64,000 nucleotides of DNA, taken from the NCBI RefSeq assembly GCF_009296315.1, contig NZ_WHLY01000002.1:1240001-1304000 (forward strand), given 5' to 3'. The stretch is from Salmonirosea aquatica. Lineage in GTDB: Bacteria > Bacteroidota > Bacteroidia > Cytophagales > Spirosomataceae. Positions 62,070 through 64,000 of this stretch are shown in pieces. Both the position numbers and the translations under genes were made by a program. Each line of letters starts with the position of its first letter. Position 1 is the first letter of the stretch. The notes below the pieces were generated by a model. It did not search any database, was not told the DNA's origin, and was given only the letters and a program-made list of their open reading frames with translations.

Positions 62070-63617
62070 ATGAAGACAATGAACAAAATACATATTTTTC
62101 GCCATACAGCGGTTGCTTTCGCCCTGACATTACTCGCCTCCTGTTCGACCGATTTCATCAACCTACAGGATCCGAATGCCGTGGCATCATCCACCTATTA
62201 CCGTACCGAGAACGACGTGCAGCTGGCCGTCAATGGGATCTACCAATCATTGCGCAGCGGCAATAGCGTTGGCGAAACCAGTGGACTTTTCAACGAGGAA
62301 CGTTCGGACAATGCCGGCCGCAACGACAACCAATCCAATGCCGGCGAGCCGTTCCAGTTCAACGATTTCTCACTGCTACCCAGCAACACCTACCTGAAAA
62401 GCCATTGGCTGGGCTTGTACCAGACTATATCGCGCAGCAATCAGGTACTTGAGGGAATTGAGAAAGTGACGTTTTCGGATAACAACCTGAAAGAGCAGTA
62501 CCAAGCCGAAGCGAAGTTCCTGCGGGCGCTGATCTACTTCGAGCTGGTACGAAAATGGGGCGATGTACCTCTGGTGACCAGGCCGCTCACGACTGCCGAC
62601 GAAGTGCGGGCCAGTACCTTCCGTGAGAAGCAGGAGGTCGTATACCAGCAAATCGTGGCCGACCTGAAGGACGTAGTAGCCAGTCCGCTACCCAATCAGC
62701 AGAACGCCGCCAATAGGGGCCGGGTATCTAAAGCCGCCGGAAACGCACTCTTGGGAAAGGTGTACCTGACCATGGCCACCACCCTCGATGCGGCTAACCG
62801 CTCTACGAACCTAAATCAGGCTAAGACTTACCTGATGGCGGCCTACGGCATGCGTACCTTCGGAAAGTTGTCGGAAATTCCTTACGCCGATGTGTTCGAT
62901 GTGAGCAAGAAGACCACCAATCCCGAGCTGATTTTTCAGATTGTGAACAAACAGGGCGATATCAACTACTCTTCGTCCATCGCCCGCAACAACCAGGCGA
63001 AAGGCGAAACGATCAATTCGCTTTTTACATCCAGTGGTTCGGGAACCAACGTGAAACCCGACCTGGTAAAAGCCTTCGAAGAAGGAGACAAGCGGAAGGA
63101 TTTCTCCATCAAGTACGCCAATGATCCCATCGTCAAGGATTATTTCATCACCAAATTCCGGGACAATAGCGCTGCGGCTACGACCAACGGGTACGGTGGC
63201 AACGATTGGATTCTGCTGCGCTACGCCGACGTGATCCTGATGCTGGCCGAAGTAAACCTGTACCTGGGCGACGAGGCTGCGGCCATTGGGTACCTCGACC
63301 AGGTACGCGAGCGGGCCGGACTACCCCTGTATGGTACCGCCAAAAGCGACCCTGCCTACGCAGCCAGGTACCCCACCCTGAAACTGGCTATTCTGCACGA
63401 GCGCCGGGTAGAGCTGGCCTTCGAAAACCAGCGCTGGTACGACCTGCTCCGTTTCTTCACAACCGACGAACTGGTAAGTTATTTCCGGGCCAAAAGTCAG
63501 GACGATTACGGACTCGCCAAACTGTCGAATTTCAGCGCCAAGGATCGCTATTACCCTATTCCGTTCGATGAGTTTAAACTCAATCCCGAAGCCATGTACC
63601 AGAACCCGGGGTACTGA
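62070..63617 (+). CDS. SusD/RagB-family outer-membrane lipoprotein (second)
   Basis: A 515-residue SusD-family lipoprotein (lipobox LASC, then STDFINLQDPNAVASSTYY). It has the family's N-terminal TPR-like helices (AEAKFLRALIYFELVRKWGDVPLVT) and C-terminal motifs (RYADVILMLAEV, ERRVELAFENQRWYDLLRF, YYPIPFDEFKLNP). It acts as the surface lid of the preceding SusC. The FELVRKWGDVPLV and ERRVELAFE forms are those of the classical RagB/SusD subgroup, unlike the first SusD at 33 kb, which is of the SusD-like_2 type. Confidence 0.93.
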   Translation: MKTMNKIHIFRHTAVAFALTLLASCSTDFINLQDPNAVASSTYYRTENDVQLAVNGIYQSLRSGNSVGETSGLFNEERSDNAGRNDNQSNAGEPFQFNDFSLLPSNTYLKSHWLGLYQTISRSNQVLEGIEKVTFSDNNLKEQYQAEAKFLRALIYFELVRKWGDVPLVTRPLTTADEVRASTFREKQEVVYQQIVADLKDVVASPLPNQQNAANRGRVSKAAGNALLGKVYLTMATTLDAANRSTNLNQAKTYLMAAYGMRTFGKLSEIPYADVFDVSKKTTNPELIFQIVNKQGDINYSSSIARNNQAKGETINSLFTSSGSGTNVKPDLVKAFEEGDKRKDFSIKYANDPIVKDYFITKFRDNSAAATTNGYGGNDWILLRYADVILMLAEVNLYLGDEAAAIGYLDQVRERAGLPLYGTAKSDPAYAARYPTLKLAILHERRVELAFENQRWYDLLRFFTTDELVSYFRAKSQDDYGLAKLSNFSAKDRYYPIPFDEFKLNPEAMYQNPGY

Positions 63618-63664
63618 TTTCCGAAAGGTTTTGAGCCCGGCCATAAGTCTGGCTCGCGCTTTTT

Positions 63665-63811
63665 AGAAGCTGTTCGAGTTAATCTTGATCTTATTTAAAA
63701 TTACGCTTTTCCGCCAAACCTATGCTAAGGTACCCCTCGGTCCCGGGTTTGGTACCTTGTCCTGACGAAAGCCATTCATTTTGTATAGAAAACTTAACTC
63801 GAACAGCTTCT
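63665..63811. repeat. 147-base element with perfect 18-base terminal inverted repeats
   Basis: AGAAGCTGTTCGAGTTAA (63665-63682) and its exact complement TTAACTCGAACAGCTTCT (63794-63811) bound the element, with T runs outside both ends (TTTT and TTTTTT) that could be a target duplication. Inside are two GGTACC sites and no open frame. It resembles a MITE. It lies in the gap after susD, between convergent genes. Confidence 0.75.
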
Positions 63812-63888
63812 TTTTTATTTCTGTAGACTTGATTCCCATCCCTAAAAGAAAAGCTTCTGGATATTGGCAAACCAGAAATTACGCCTAT

Positions 63889-64000
63889 TCAGTTTGCGGG
63901 AAGAAACTGCTTGATGGTACCCTGATGATCCAGCAGGTAGACTTCTCCGGCTGCATCTTCCCCAAACGCACTGATATTTCCCGCCCCATCTACCAGTAAT
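63889..64000 (-). CDS. 3' end of a PQQ sugar-dehydrogenase-like gene (partial)
   Basis: On the minus strand the window edge reads into a frame ending at 63889: LLVDGAGNISAFGEDAAGEV, then YLLDHQGTIKQFLPAN and stop. The pattern I-S-A-F-G-E-D-x-x-G-E-x-Y followed by G-T-I is the C-terminal blade of glucose/sorbosone dehydrogenase-type beta-propellers. Only 37 codons are inside the window. The plus-strand frame over the same bases (63781-63999) has no such features. Confidence 0.6.
   Translation of the reverse strand, partial: LLVDGAGNISAFGEDAAGEVYLLDHQGTIKQFLPAN

Noticed and set aside
63781-63999. Plus-strand frame of 72 codons at the right edge
   Set aside because: The opposite strand carries a recognisable PQQ-dehydrogenase-like C-terminus, and this frame begins inside the inverted-repeat element.
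1-64000. tRNA, rRNA or tmRNA genes
   Set aside because: No T-loop or cloverleaf-like strings or rRNA signatures were noticed on either strand; a covariance-model search would settle it.

Overview
The window looks like chromosome of a Bacteroidota bacterium, most likely order Cytophagales (Spirosomataceae or Cytophagaceae-like). The basis is two SusC/SusD outer-membrane pairs, a third TonB-dependent receptor with DUF4249 lipoproteins, a type IX secretion C-terminal sorting domain, many lipoprotein signal peptides, and -7 promoter boxes of the Bacteroidota form TAnnTTTG. Genus is not determinable by eye. GC content is moderate (about half or slightly above), with AT-richer genes at 12.6-14.5 kb. 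I found no rRNA, tRNA, CRISPR array, prophage or intact transposase.

Layout. 0-2 kb: lipid A acyltransferase and glycosyltransferase family 9 (LPS). 2-5 kb: the two steps from agmatine to putrescine (aguB, aguA), separated by a lone receiver protein and a truncated DUF4287 gene. 5-10.6 kb: a lipoprotein, two parvulin-type chaperone/isomerases (outer-membrane protein folding) and a MoxR ATPase. 10.8-12.4 kb: alpha-ketoglutarate-semialdehyde dehydrogenase. 12.4-14.7 kb: an accessory strip of AT-rich small genes embedded in a family of inverted-pair repeats, with a decayed duplicate of the 3' end of the neighbouring mocA-like gene. 14.7-21.7 kb: mocA-like, truA, glnS, a T9SS cargo protein, an S41 protease and an SDR. 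21.8-23.5 kb: a membrane protein and its ABC ATPase. 23.8-31.1 kb: a sterol-desaturase-family hydroxylase followed by three tandem DUF4249 genes and their TonB receptor. The spacers between the DUF4249 copies are decayed copies of the hydroxylase 3' end. 31.1-32.9 kb: a PolX/PHP protein with an altered polymerase active site.

33-47.3 kb is a carbohydrate-use locus: a SusC/SusD pair divergent from an exported glycosidase (frameshifted), an exported Gfo/Idh/MocA oxidoreductase, an exported enolase-superfamily enzyme, an exported RraA-type aldolase, then cytoplasmic PfkB kinase and AGE epimerase. Together they suggest a sugar-acid route that runs partly outside the cytoplasm. 47.4-49.2 kb: MarC, CsbD and small lipoproteins. 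49.3-52.6 kb: MprF (aminoacyl-phosphatidylglycerol synthase) directly followed by a VirJ/AcvB hydrolase, i.e. maker and remover of the same lipid. 53-58.5 kb: a secreted hydrolase, a ZU5-like lipoprotein, a secreted DUF218 protein and an unknown exported protein. 58.7-63.6 kb: a second SusC/SusD pair. The right edge has a 147-bp inverted-repeat element and the 3' end of a PQQ sugar-dehydrogenase-like gene.

Across the whole window the palindrome GGTACC is strikingly frequent (roughly 1.5-2.4 per kb where I counted), in all reading frames and between genes.
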